A stretch of DNA of 64,000 nt from Ruegeria_C sp041537925. GTDB taxonomy: Bacteria > Pseudomonadota > Alphaproteobacteria > Rhodobacterales > Rhodobacteraceae. The notes beneath the pieces were generated by a model that did not search any database, was not told the origin of the DNA, and was given only the letters and a program-made list of their open reading frames with translations. Where the stretch lies: contig NZ_JBGOSH010000001.1 in the NCBI RefSeq assembly GCF_041537925.1, positions 434,001-498,000 of the forward strand, given 5' to 3'. Every line of letters begins with the position of its first letter. Position 1 is the stretch's first letter. Shown here piece by piece: positions 34,069 to 41,614 of this stretch. Position numbers and translations under genes: made by a program.

Positions 34069-36351
34069 ATGCTCCGGCTGTTGCAACTGGTTTCAGTACT
34101 TTGCTTAGCTATTCTATGCAGTTCTCCCACATACGCACAAACATCGACCTCGGGTGCCAGCAGTTCCAGTACGACCCCGGTGGTTCCTGCAGACCTGACC
34201 CCAGAGCAGGTGGACGACCTTGTGGCGCGCATGAGCGACGATCAGGTCCGCTCGCTGCTGCTGGAGCGTCTGGACGCGGTGGCCGAGGCGCATGCGGCCG
34301 CAACCGAAGGACAGGAAGATCCGCTAACCGAGATCAATGAGATCTGGGCCGAGATGGTCGCCTCGTGGACGCATGTTCTGACGACAATGCCCAATATTTT
34401 CAGTGCGCAGGTGAAAGCATTCGGCAATTTCTCAACGACTTTCGGAACCACCGGCGTGTTTGTTTTGCTGGGGCTGGTCCTTTCGGTTCTGGTGTTGGGA
34501 TATATCGCCGAAAAGCTCTTCGGTTTGCTAACCCGGAAATGGCACGCACAGTCCGACGACGCAGAAGATGCCGATCTCTGGGGATCTGTAAAATATCTGT
34601 TCCAGCGCTTCTGTCATGAGATCGCGGGCTTGATCGTCTTTTACGTGGTTGTTCGCGCGGCCGGTCGGGCCCTGCTCACGACCGAGCAAATCACCTATGC
34701 GGCACCCTTTGTGTTCTTCCTGATCTGGGTTCCGCGCCTGGGAGCGGCGGTGTCGCGATTTGTTCTCGCCCCCAACAAGCCACGACTGCGGCTGGTCAAT
34801 GTCGATGATCACTGGGCAAAATACCTGTACCGCAATCTAATCGGCCTGCTGATCCTGGTTGGATTGACACTGTTCGTCGTGCGCTTCAATGCGCTCAACG
34901 GCATCACTCCCGGCGAGACGCGCATCGGTTTCTGGCTAAATGCCGCGATCCATATCTATATCGGCGTCATAGCCTGGACTGCACGCGAGGGGCTGTCCCA
35001 GATGATGTTGGGGACTGACCCCGATCACACGAGGTTCGATGAACAGGTCGCGCGCTATTACCCCTATTTCGCCATCGGTGTCTCGGCAGTGATCTGGCTG
35101 CTGGTAGAGTTCCTCGCCGCGCAGCGCGATCCGGCCATCCGGGCGCTGCTGGTCAAGGGACCGCACTTCATAACGATGTTCTGGCTGCTGATCGCGCCAG
35201 CCCTGGACACGCTCATACGCGGGTTGGTGCGCCACCTGCAGCCACCGATGTCCGGCGAAGGCCCGTTGGCCGAGAAGGCTTACAAATCGACCAAGCGCAG
35301 CTATATCCGCATCGGTCGCGTTCTGGCGGGCCTGTTTGTCGTGATGATGATCGCGCGCGCCTGGCAACTCGATCTGCGTCATGTCGCCTCTGCCGGTATC
35401 GGCGCCGAGGTCGGTGGTGCGGTCATCGAATTCCTGCTCATCGTTGCAGCCGGCTATATCATCAACGAGATCGTCTCGCTCTGGGTCAACCGTCGGCTCG
35501 CGCAGGAACAGACCGCGGCCGAGTCGCTTGACGAAGAGGCCGGTGGTGAAGGTGGCGGAGCGGGCGGATCCCGCCTTGCGACAGTCCTGCCGCTTGTTCG
35601 AGTGACCGCGCAGATCACGATTGCCGTGCTTTTTGGCCTGCTGGCGCTCAGTTCTCTGGGCATAAATATCACCCCACTTCTGGCTGGTGCCGGTGTTCTG
35701 GGTCTGGCCATCGGCTTTGGCGCGCAGAAACTGGTGGCCGACATCGTGGGCGGCGTGTTCTTCCTGATTGATGACGCCTTCCGCGTGGGCGAATATGTCG
35801 ATGTGGGCGGCACCACCGGCACCGTCGAAAAGATCTCGATCCGATCAATGCAACTGCGCCACCATCGCGGCCCTGTGCACACGATCCCGTATGGCGAGAT
35901 TCAGAAGCTGACCAATTACAGTCGCGACTGGGTGATCATGAAGCTGAAATTCACCGTGCCGTTCGACACCGACCCCAACAAGGTCAAGAAGATCTTCAAG
36001 AAGATCGGCGCCGAGATGATCGCGGACGAGACCCACAAGGACGGATTCCTGGAGCCGTTCAAATCGCAGGGCGTCTTCGATTTCGACGATGTCGGCATGA
36101 TCATCCGGGGCAAGTTCATGGCCATCCCCGGCAAGCAGTTCACCCTGCGCAAGGAAATCTACAACCGCGTCAAGGCCGCCTTTAAGGAAAACGGCATCGA
36201 CTTCGCCCGCCGCGAAGTGCGCGTTGCGATCCCCGGTCTGGACGAGGCCGAACATGTCACGGATGAGCAAAAGGCCGCGCTTGGGGCCGCTGCCGGCGAG
36301 GCGGTCAACCAGCAACTGGCCAAAGATAAAGCCGCAAAGTCCGGTGGATGA
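34069..36351 (+). CDS. Large MscS-family mechanosensitive channel
   Basis: A 760-residue inner-membrane protein with a signal peptide (cut after TYAQ, about residue 24), a short Ser/Thr-rich and helical periplasmic part, then about ten membrane helices. The MscS pore signature is near residues 535-560 (LLAGAGVLGLAIGFGAQKLV, with the Gly/Ala-packed pore helix), followed by the beta-domain (VGEYVDVGGTTGTVEKISIR). The cytoplasmic C-terminus ends in a charged tail. It is much longer than MscS (~286 residues) and nearer to the YbiO/YnaI-like large channels. GAGGG lies ~7 nt upstream. It releases solutes on osmotic downshock. Confidence 0.9.
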   Translation: MLRLLQLVSVLCLAILCSSPTYAQTSTSGASSSSTTPVVPADLTPEQVDDLVARMSDDQVRSLLLERLDAVAEAHAAATEGQEDPLTEINEIWAEMVASWTHVLTTMPNIFSAQVKAFGNFSTTFGTTGVFVLLGLVLSVLVLGYIAEKLFGLLTRKWHAQSDDAEDADLWGSVKYLFQRFCHEIAGLIVFYVVVRAAGRALLTTEQITYAAPFVFFLIWVPRLGAAVSRFVLAPNKPRLRLVNVDDHWAKYLYRNLIGLLILVGLTLFVVRFNALNGITPGETRIGFWLNAAIHIYIGVIAWTAREGLSQMMLGTDPDHTRFDEQVARYYPYFAIGVSAVIWLLVEFLAAQRDPAIRALLVKGPHFITMFWLLIAPALDTLIRGLVRHLQPPMSGEGPLAEKAYKSTKRSYIRIGRVLAGLFVVMMIARAWQLDLRHVASAGIGAEVGGAVIEFLLIVAAGYIINEIVSLWVNRRLAQEQTAAESLDEEAGGEGGGAGGSRLATVLPLVRVTAQITIAVLFGLLALSSLGINITPLLAGAGVLGLAIGFGAQKLVADIVGGVFFLIDDAFRVGEYVDVGGTTGTVEKISIRSMQLRHHRGPVHTIPYGEIQKLTNYSRDWVIMKLKFTVPFDTDPNKVKKIFKKIGAEMIADETHKDGFLEPFKSQGVFDFDDVGMIIRGKFMAIPGKQFTLRKEIYNRVKAAFKENGIDFARREVRVAIPGLDEAEHVTDEQKAALGAAAGEAVNQQLAKDKAAKSGG

Positions 36352-36360
36352 CATGAGGTT

Positions 36361-36450
36361 GGGCAGCCCCTTTGGTGCAAAGAGGCTGCCCGGTCGATCA
36401 CATTGCGCTGGACTTGCTGCGTTTTACCCGGCCCGGCGGCAAGCCGGGCC
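36361..36450 (+). promoter_or_regulatory. Two hairpins in the purL leader
   Basis: The first, 36361-36391, pairs GGGCAGCC with GGCTGCCC around an inner CTTTG-GTG-CAAAG stem; the second, 36430-36450, pairs GGCCCGGC with GCCGGGCC around a 5-nt loop. Neither has a T tract. They lie 110-200 nt before the purL start, between mscS and purL. They may slow or attenuate transcription or stabilise an mRNA end. Confidence 0.4.
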
Positions 36451-36558
36451 AATATGCCCCGACGGCCCCGATACCGGCTGATCGCGCGCGCCCCCTTCCC
36501 CCCGGCGCTGCCTTCGCCTAAAAGGCGCGAAACATTGCCATCTCGGGGACCAGACAGG

Positions 36559-38718
36559 ATGCAAGAGCCAGCCATCACGCCGGAACTGATCGAAAGCCAT
36601 GGGCTGAAACCCGATGAATACGAGATGATCCTTCAGATCATCGGCCGCGAACCGAGTTTCACCGAGTTGGGTATTTTTTCGGCCATGTGGAACGAGCATT
36701 GTTCCTACAAATCTTCCAAGAAATGGCTACGCACCCTGCCCACCTCGGGCCCGCAAGTGATCTGCGGCCCCGGTGAGAATGCGGGCGTGGTCGATATCGG
36801 CGACGGTCAGGCCGTGGTCTTCAAGATGGAAAGCCACAATCACCCATCCTACATCGAGCCCTATCAGGGTGCGGCAACAGGCGTCGGCGGTATCCTGCGC
36901 GATGTGTTCACCATGGGCGCGCGCCCCGTCGCCTCGATGAATGCGCTCAGTTTTGGCGAACCGGACCACCCCAAGACACGGCAACTGGTCAACGGCGTGG
37001 TCGAGGGCATCGGCGGCTATGGCAACTGTTTCGGTGTGCCCTGCGTGGGCGGCGAAGTGCGGTTCCATCCTGCCTATAACGGCAACTGTCTGGTGAATGC
37101 CTTTGCCGCTGGCTTGGCCGACAGTGACAAGATTTTCTATTCCGCGGCCTCGGGCATCGGCATGCCGGTGGTCTATCTGGGTGCCAAGACCGGGCGCGAC
37201 GGCGTCGGCGGCGCGACCATGGCCAGCGCCGAGTTCGACGACACGATCGAAGACAAACGCCCCACCGTTCAGGTCGGCGACCCCTTCACCGAAAAGCGCC
37301 TGATGGAGGCGACGCTGGAGCTGATGCAGACCGGAGCCGTGATCTCGATCCAGGATATGGGCGCTGCCGGTCTGACCTGTTCCGCCGTTGAAATGGGCGA
37401 CAAGGGCGGTCTGGGCGTGCGGCTCGATCTAGAAAACGTGCCCCAGCGCGAAGACAACATGACCGCCTATGAGATGATGCTGTCGGAATCGCAGGAACGC
37501 ATGCTCATGGTCCTCAAGCCCGAGCTTGAGGCCGAAGCCCGCGCCGTGTTCGAAAAATGGGATCTGGATTTCGCCATCGTAGGTGAAACCATCGCCGAAG
37601 ACCGCTTCCTGATCGTCCACAACGGCGAGGTCAAAGCCGATCTGGTCCTGTCCAAACTGTCCTCGACCGCCCCGGAATATGACCGCCCGTGGGAACCGAC
37701 GCCCGAGGCCGAAGAGCTGGCCGACGTTCCGCAAATCGACCCGATTGACGGTCTGCGCGCCCTACTCGCCTCGCCTAACTACGCGGGCAAACAGTGGGTC
37801 TACGAGCAATATGACACCATGGTCATGGCCGACAGTGCCCGCACGCCCGGTCTGGGCGCGGGCATGATCCGCGTGCATGGCACTGACAAGCTACTGGCCT
37901 TCACCTCCGACGTGACGCCGCGCTATGTGCGCGCCAACCCGGTCGAGGGGGGCAAGCAGGCGGTGGCCGAGGCTTATCGCAATCTCACCGCCGTGGGCGC
38001 AACGCCGCTGGCCTCGACCGACAACCTGAATTTCGGCAACCCCGAAAAGCCCGAAATCATGGGCCAGTTCGTCGGCGCGATCAAAGGCATCGGTGCCGCT
38101 TGTGCTGCGCTTGATATGCCGATCGTTTCGGGCAATGTCTCGCTTTATAACGAGACCGACGGTCAGGGCATCCTGCCCACCCCCACGATCGGCGCGGTTG
38201 GCCTGCTCAACCACACCGACGACATCATCGGCAGTGAGGTGCGCGAGGGCCATGTGGCGCTGCTCATCGGCGAAACCGCAGGTCATCTGGGCCAATCCGC
38301 CCTGCTGGCCGAGGTGTTCAACCGCGAAGACGGCGATGCGCCGCAGGTCGGTCTGGACGCCGAAAAGCGCAATGGCAATTTCATCCGAGACAATCGCGCG
38401 TTTATCAAAGCCTGCACCGATCTCAGCGATGGCGGGCTGGCGATGGCCGCGTTTGAACTGGCCGAAGCCGCCGGCGTTGGCGTTCAGCTTGACGATGCGG
38501 CCACCGAAAAGCTGTTTGGCGAGGATCAGGCGCGCTATCTGGTCGCCTGCAACTTCGATCAGGCCGAGGCGCTGATGATTGCCGCCGGACAGGCTGGCGT
38601 CACCATCGAAACCGTGGGCCGTTTCACCGGCAGCAGCGTGCGAATAGGCAGTTCCGAGGCGGCGCTGGACGATCTGGCCGGGACATTTCGACAGAGCTTT
38701 GCCGCGGCGGTGGCCTGA
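36559..38718 (+). CDS. purL: Phosphoribosylformylglycinamidine synthase, large subunit
   Basis: The ATP-dependent catalytic subunit of FGAM synthase, working with PurS and PurQ (encoded at 12.4-13.3 kb). The 719-residue length is that of the short PurL that needs separate partners. Motifs: SAMWNEHCSYKSSKKWL near 40-56 (conserved His), FKMESHNHPSYIEPYQGAATGVGG near 92-115 (shown in part), and LTCSAVEMGDKGG; the second half repeats the fold. ATG 36559 is selected because it gives the usual MQEPAITPELIESHGL start; an upstream in-frame GTG/ATG series has no family match. Confidence 0.95.
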   Translation: MQEPAITPELIESHGLKPDEYEMILQIIGREPSFTELGIFSAMWNEHCSYKSSKKWLRTLPTSGPQVICGPGENAGVVDIGDGQAVVFKMESHNHPSYIEPYQGAATGVGGILRDVFTMGARPVASMNALSFGEPDHPKTRQLVNGVVEGIGGYGNCFGVPCVGGEVRFHPAYNGNCLVNAFAAGLADSDKIFYSAASGIGMPVVYLGAKTGRDGVGGATMASAEFDDTIEDKRPTVQVGDPFTEKRLMEATLELMQTGAVISIQDMGAAGLTCSAVEMGDKGGLGVRLDLENVPQREDNMTAYEMMLSESQERMLMVLKPELEAEARAVFEKWDLDFAIVGETIAEDRFLIVHNGEVKADLVLSKLSSTAPEYDRPWEPTPEAEELADVPQIDPIDGLRALLASPNYAGKQWVYEQYDTMVMADSARTPGLGAGMIRVHGTDKLLAFTSDVTPRYVRANPVEGGKQAVAEAYRNLTAVGATPLASTDNLNFGNPEKPEIMGQFVGAIKGIGAACAALDMPIVSGNVSLYNETDGQGILPTPTIGAVGLLNHTDDIIGSEVREGHVALLIGETAGHLGQSALLAEVFNREDGDAPQVGLDAEKRNGNFIRDNRAFIKACTDLSDGGLAMAAFELAEAAGVGVQLDDAATEKLFGEDQARYLVACNFDQAEALMIAAGQAGVTIETVGRFTGSSVRIGSSEAALDDLAGTFRQSFAAAVA

Positions 38719-38812
38719 GCCCCGGAAACAAGCAATTCCGGGCGCGTGCATCCCTTGCACGTGCCCCCACTCCGCTCTACTTCTTGAGTGAGACCATCAG
38801 GAGACGACCTAC

Positions 38813-39049
38813 ATGCCAATGAGCGCCCATGAAATCGAACATCTGCTGCGCGAGGCCTTTCCGGATGCGGAGATTCAGGTCGGCGGCAGCGACGGCGTTC
38901 ACATGTCCGCCATGGTGGTGGATGAAAGCTTTCGCGGCAAGAACCGCGTCCAGCAGCAACGCGCCGTCTATGCCGCGCTGAAGGGCAAGATGGACGGGTC
39001 CGATGGCGAGTTGCACGCACTGGCACTGACGACCAAAGCACCGGAGTAA
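38813..39049 (+). CDS. BolA-family protein
   Basis: A 78-residue protein of the BolA/IbaG fold that pairs with CGFS-type monothiol glutaredoxins to bind or sense [2Fe-2S] clusters. The conserved block is GVHMSAMVVDESFRGKNRVQQQRAVYAAL, seen in parts (FRGKNRVQQQRAVYAAL). AGGAG lies 9 nt before ATG 38813. Two small ORFs separate it from grxD on the same strand, and the four genes overlap or abut, so a single operon linking BolA and its glutaredoxin partner is likely. Confidence 0.92.
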   Translation: MPMSAHEIEHLLREAFPDAEIQVGGSDGVHMSAMVVDESFRGKNRVQQQRAVYAALKGKMDGSDGELHALALTTKAPE

Positions 39050-39222
39050 TGGATGATCCGATCGGGTGGGTGCTGCTGCGACTAACCGGGTTGGTATTCG
39101 ATCTCATTAGCGCTCTTGCGATCTTGTTTTGTGACCTGCCAAAGTTTCTAAAATACGAACCCATATATTGGCAGATCACACGGTTAATGCGCCGCCGCGC
39201 CTACGAACGACGTAAAGGATGA
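39049..39222 (+). CDS. Small membrane protein, coupled to bolA (57 residues)
   Basis: The ATG overlaps the bolA stop as TAATG, and the stop lies directly against the next small gene, so the ORF exactly fills the space. It starts MDDPIGWVLLRLTGLVFDL, continues through a hydrophobic stretch (about 8-28) that can cross the membrane once, has aromatic residues (KYEPIYWQ), and ends in a strongly basic tail (RLMRRRAYERRKG). I do not recognise the family. The tight overlap at both ends and the positive-inside tail are the support; confidence is moderate because of the short length. Confidence 0.6.
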   Translation: MDDPIGWVLLRLTGLVFDLISALAILFCDLPKFLKYEPIYWQITRLMRRRAYERRKG

Positions 39223-39231
39223 GTGCCGAAA

Positions 39232-39525
39232 ATGACCCCTTGGTTCATCTGGATCGCAGGCGGAATTGCCACTCTGGTGGTTGCCGCCGCGCTGACAGAG
39301 GCCTATGTGAAGCGGAACAGAAAACGACGCCTGTCGGATATGCGCCCCGATCCCGACAAGATCAGCAAGATCGCAGGCATCGACCGCTATGGATTGGACC
39401 CGGTGGCTTTGGCACAGGCCGAGCACCGGCGACTGGAGACTGAGGGCTGGAACAAGGACCAGCCGAACACGGACACAACACACGCGACCGCGCGCGAAGA
39501 GGACCAGCAAGATGAGCGACGTTAA
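39232..39525 (+). CDS. Small membrane-anchored protein before grxD
   Basis: A 97-residue protein (100 if a GTG at 39223 is used) with one N-terminal membrane helix (WFIWIAGGIATLVVAAALT) and a polar, charged remainder rich in Asp, Arg and Gln (KRNRKRRLSDMRPDPDK). AAGGA at 39215-39219 lies 12 nt before this ATG and 3 nt before the GTG, so neither start is ideal. Its end overlaps the grxD start by 14 bp, so it belongs to the bolA-grxD operon. No family recognised. Confidence 0.6.
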   Translation: MTPWFIWIAGGIATLVVAAALTEAYVKRNRKRRLSDMRPDPDKISKIAGIDRYGLDPVALAQAEHRRLETEGWNKDQPNTDTTHATAREEDQQDERR

Positions 39526-39874
39526 GACCCAGATCGACGAGACCGTCAAAGCCAATGATGTGGTGCTGTACATGAAAGGCACCAAAGAGATGCCACAATG
39601 CGGATTCTCGTCCCGCGTGGCAGGTGTGCTGAACTATATGGGCGTGGATTTTTCCGACGTGAATGTGCTGGCCGATGAAGCGCTCCGTCAGGGCATCAAG
39701 GATTATTCCGACTGGCCCACCGTTCCGCAGCTTTATGTCAAAGGCGAGTTTGTTGGCGGTTGCGACATCATCACCGAGATGACGCTGTCAGGCGAGTTGG
39801 ACACCCTTTTTGAAGAAAACGGCGTCGCCTATGACAAGGACGCCGCCGACAAGATCCGCGAAGCCAACGCCTGA
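39512..39874 (+). CDS. grxD: Monothiol glutaredoxin (Grx4/GrxD type)
   Basis: A 120-residue [2Fe-2S]-binding glutaredoxin that hands clusters to other proteins and partners with BolA. The CGFS active site is in KEMPQCGFSSRVAGVL, and the glutathione-binding blocks are DWPTVPQLYVKGEFVGGCD. GAGGA lies ~9 nt before ATG 39512. It ends the bolA operon, and its stop abuts the convergent mliC stop with no gap. Confidence 0.95.
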   Translation: MSDVKTQIDETVKANDVVLYMKGTKEMPQCGFSSRVAGVLNYMGVDFSDVNVLADEALRQGIKDYSDWPTVPQLYVKGEFVGGCDIITEMTLSGELDTLFEENGVAYDKDAADKIREANA

Positions 39875-40183
39875 TCACTCGGTTTTGCAGGCGTCGTAGA
39901 TACGTGTGCTATTGTCTCCTGCGACCCAATCGAGGGTCGCAGACTTGCCTTTGATCCACCAGATATAGCTGGTTCCGGTATTGCCGAAACGGACGCCCGA
40001 ACCGGATCGCAACTGCCCCAAAGCCACCTGCTGACCTTCTACCGTCAGGATCACGCCCTCTGGCACATAGGTCGCCAGAACCCTGGCCCCGCGCTCGCAC
40101 GCATAGGTCGCAGTCTTAAAATCATCGGCAAAACATGGCGTGGCCATGATCGCGACGCCAAAAACAAGAGGCGCGACTTTCAC
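39875..40183 (-). CDS. MliC/PliC-type c-type lysozyme inhibitor
   Basis: A 102-residue exported protein: signal peptide MKVAPLVFGVAIMATPCFA (cut after residue 19), then the small beta-barrel of the MliC family with CERGARVLATYVPEG (first Cys), LTVEGQQVALGQL, the inhibitory-loop-like SGSGVRFGNTGTSYIWWIKG, and the closing Cys in IYDACKTE. There is no lipobox at the cut site, so it is the soluble periplasmic form rather than a lipoprotein. The start is a GTG overlapping the zapA stop by 4 bp. It protects against c-type lysozymes. Together with the PliG-like protein at 15090 it suggests exposure to lysozymes. Confidence 0.82.
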   Translation of the reverse strand: MKVAPLVFGVAIMATPCFADDFKTATYACERGARVLATYVPEGVILTVEGQQVALGQLRSGSGVRFGNTGTSYIWWIKGKSATLDWVAGDNSTRIYDACKTE

Positions 40184-40578
40184 CTTGTCTGCGCCTTTTC
40201 CTCGACCTCCGCAGCCAGAGATTCCGCACGCGCGGCAAGCTCGGCCAGCGTGTCGGTGACAAAGGGCGGCACCACGGCCACCTCGATCTGTTCCGGTTCC
40301 GGCAGCGGCATGTTGCGCAACTGCGCAAGCTCGGCCTCCTGCTCGCCCAATTGCGCCTCAAGCTCTCTGACCCGATCGCCAAGCCCGGCGGTCTTGTCCG
40401 CCAGCATCAGCCCGGCCATCAGCAGCATCCGGCCCTCGGGCATGCGACCGATCTGATCCGACAGCACCTGCGCCTCGTCATCCAGCATCGCGGCGGCGGA
40501 GTGCAGAAACTGCTCTTCTCCAGGCTGACAGGAGACTTCGAAGGCGCGCGTGCCAATGGTGATGGTAATATTGGGCAT
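40180..40578 (-). CDS. zapA: Cell division protein ZapA
   Basis: A 132-residue FtsZ-associated protein that bundles Z-ring filaments. N-terminal ITIGTRAFEVSCQPGEEQFLHSAAAMLD (in parts TIGTRAFEVSC and LHSAAAMLDDEAQ) and the following helical RMLLMAGLMLADKTAGL match ZapA, and the C-terminus is a coiled coil. It overlaps the upstream coiled-coil gene by 1 bp (TAATG) and mliC by 4 bp. Confidence 0.9.
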   Translation of the reverse strand: MPNITITIGTRAFEVSCQPGEEQFLHSAAAMLDDEAQVLSDQIGRMPEGRMLLMAGLMLADKTAGLGDRVRELEAQLGEQEAELAQLRNMPLPEPEQIEVAVVPPFVTDTLAELAARAESLAAEVEEKAQTR

Positions 40579-41360
40579 TACGCTTCCTCCCCTTCGACCA
40601 GTTCCGCCTGCGCCAGCAACGGCTCAAGCTGCGCCAGCACCGCCTGGGCTTCGGCCATGTCGGTGGCCCGGGCCGAACGCAGCGCCTCAAGCTCGGCCTG
40701 CAGCGCGTGGTTGATCAGTTCGGGGTCACCGACCCCGGCGGCATTGGCCTCGCGCAGCGCGCCATTGACCTCGCGCAGCTGCTCATTCGCCTTGCGCAGC
40801 CGCTGCAAATCGTCGTCCAGCCGCGCCATTGCCGCGCCGTGGCTGACCCGCTCGGCACGCAGCATGTCATTCTCGGTGCGCAGATCGCGCGCCTGTTCGG
40901 TGTCCGCCATCGCCGCGCGCAGGTTCTCGATCTCGGCTTTCAGCGGTTCGGCATCCTCGACGCTTTCCAGCCGAACCCGCAGCACGTCATTCTCGGTGCG
41001 CAGGTCCTCGACCGCATTGGCGGCAGATGCCGCAGCCTCTTCGGCCCCAGCCCGTTCGGACAGCAGCGCCTGCGCCTCGTCCAAGTGGGCGCGCAAAGCC
41101 GCCAGCTCTTCGCCATCCCCGTCAGCCCGCTGCGCCAGCTCGACCTCGTGGCGTGCCTTCAACACCTTGAGACGTTCCTCTAGCTGGGCATTGGCCAGCT
41201 TTTCGTCTTCCAGCGCGGCCAGCAGATCCGTGTCCGGCGCGCCTTGTGTCTCAGCGACCTCAGCCACCGGTGCAGGCAGGCTTGACAATATTTCGACCCC
41301 GGCACCGATCCGGTCCATCGCGGCCGCAATACGGCGTTGCAATTCCTCAATCTGGCTCAT
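40578..41360 (-). CDS. Coiled-coil protein upstream of zapA
   Basis: A 260-residue, almost wholly helical protein with heptad-rich stretches (ELQRRIAAAMDRI; RLRKANEQLREVNGALREAN) and no membrane segment. It is coupled to zapA by TAATG, so a role in the Z ring is likely, perhaps a ZapB-like partner, but no known domain was recognised. Alanine- and Glu-rich composition suggests an elongated rod. ATG 41360 is used; an in-frame start three codons before is possible. Confidence 0.75.
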   Translation of the reverse strand: MSQIEELQRRIAAAMDRIGAGVEILSSLPAPVAEVAETQGAPDTDLLAALEDEKLANAQLEERLKVLKARHEVELAQRADGDGEELAALRAHLDEAQALLSERAGAEEAAASAANAVEDLRTENDVLRVRLESVEDAEPLKAEIENLRAAMADTEQARDLRTENDMLRAERVSHGAAMARLDDDLQRLRKANEQLREVNGALREANAAGVGDPELINHALQAELEALRSARATDMAEAQAVLAQLEPLLAQAELVEGEEA

Positions 41361-41614
41361 GCCCCTCACCCAATCTTCCTGCGGTTCTTGTTCTTCATCC
41401 CGGCTGCCCCCGCATCATAAACCACACGAATCGGGCACCGGTTCGATTGAAATTACTCTAGCGAATGCGCGGCGAAAATACCCCCCTTTTGCTTTCAATC
41501 ACTTGAGACCTACAGTTCATGCGCGGAAAGACGCAAATCCCGGTTCTGCTTGCACTTCGGGGGCTGAATGGTATTCAGCGCCGCAACCGCCCTTAACCCA
41601 AAGGAACAAGCCCC

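Noticed and set aside
36361..36391. Rho-independent terminator after mscS
   Set aside because: Strong stem but no T tract after it on either strand; listed instead as a leader hairpin.
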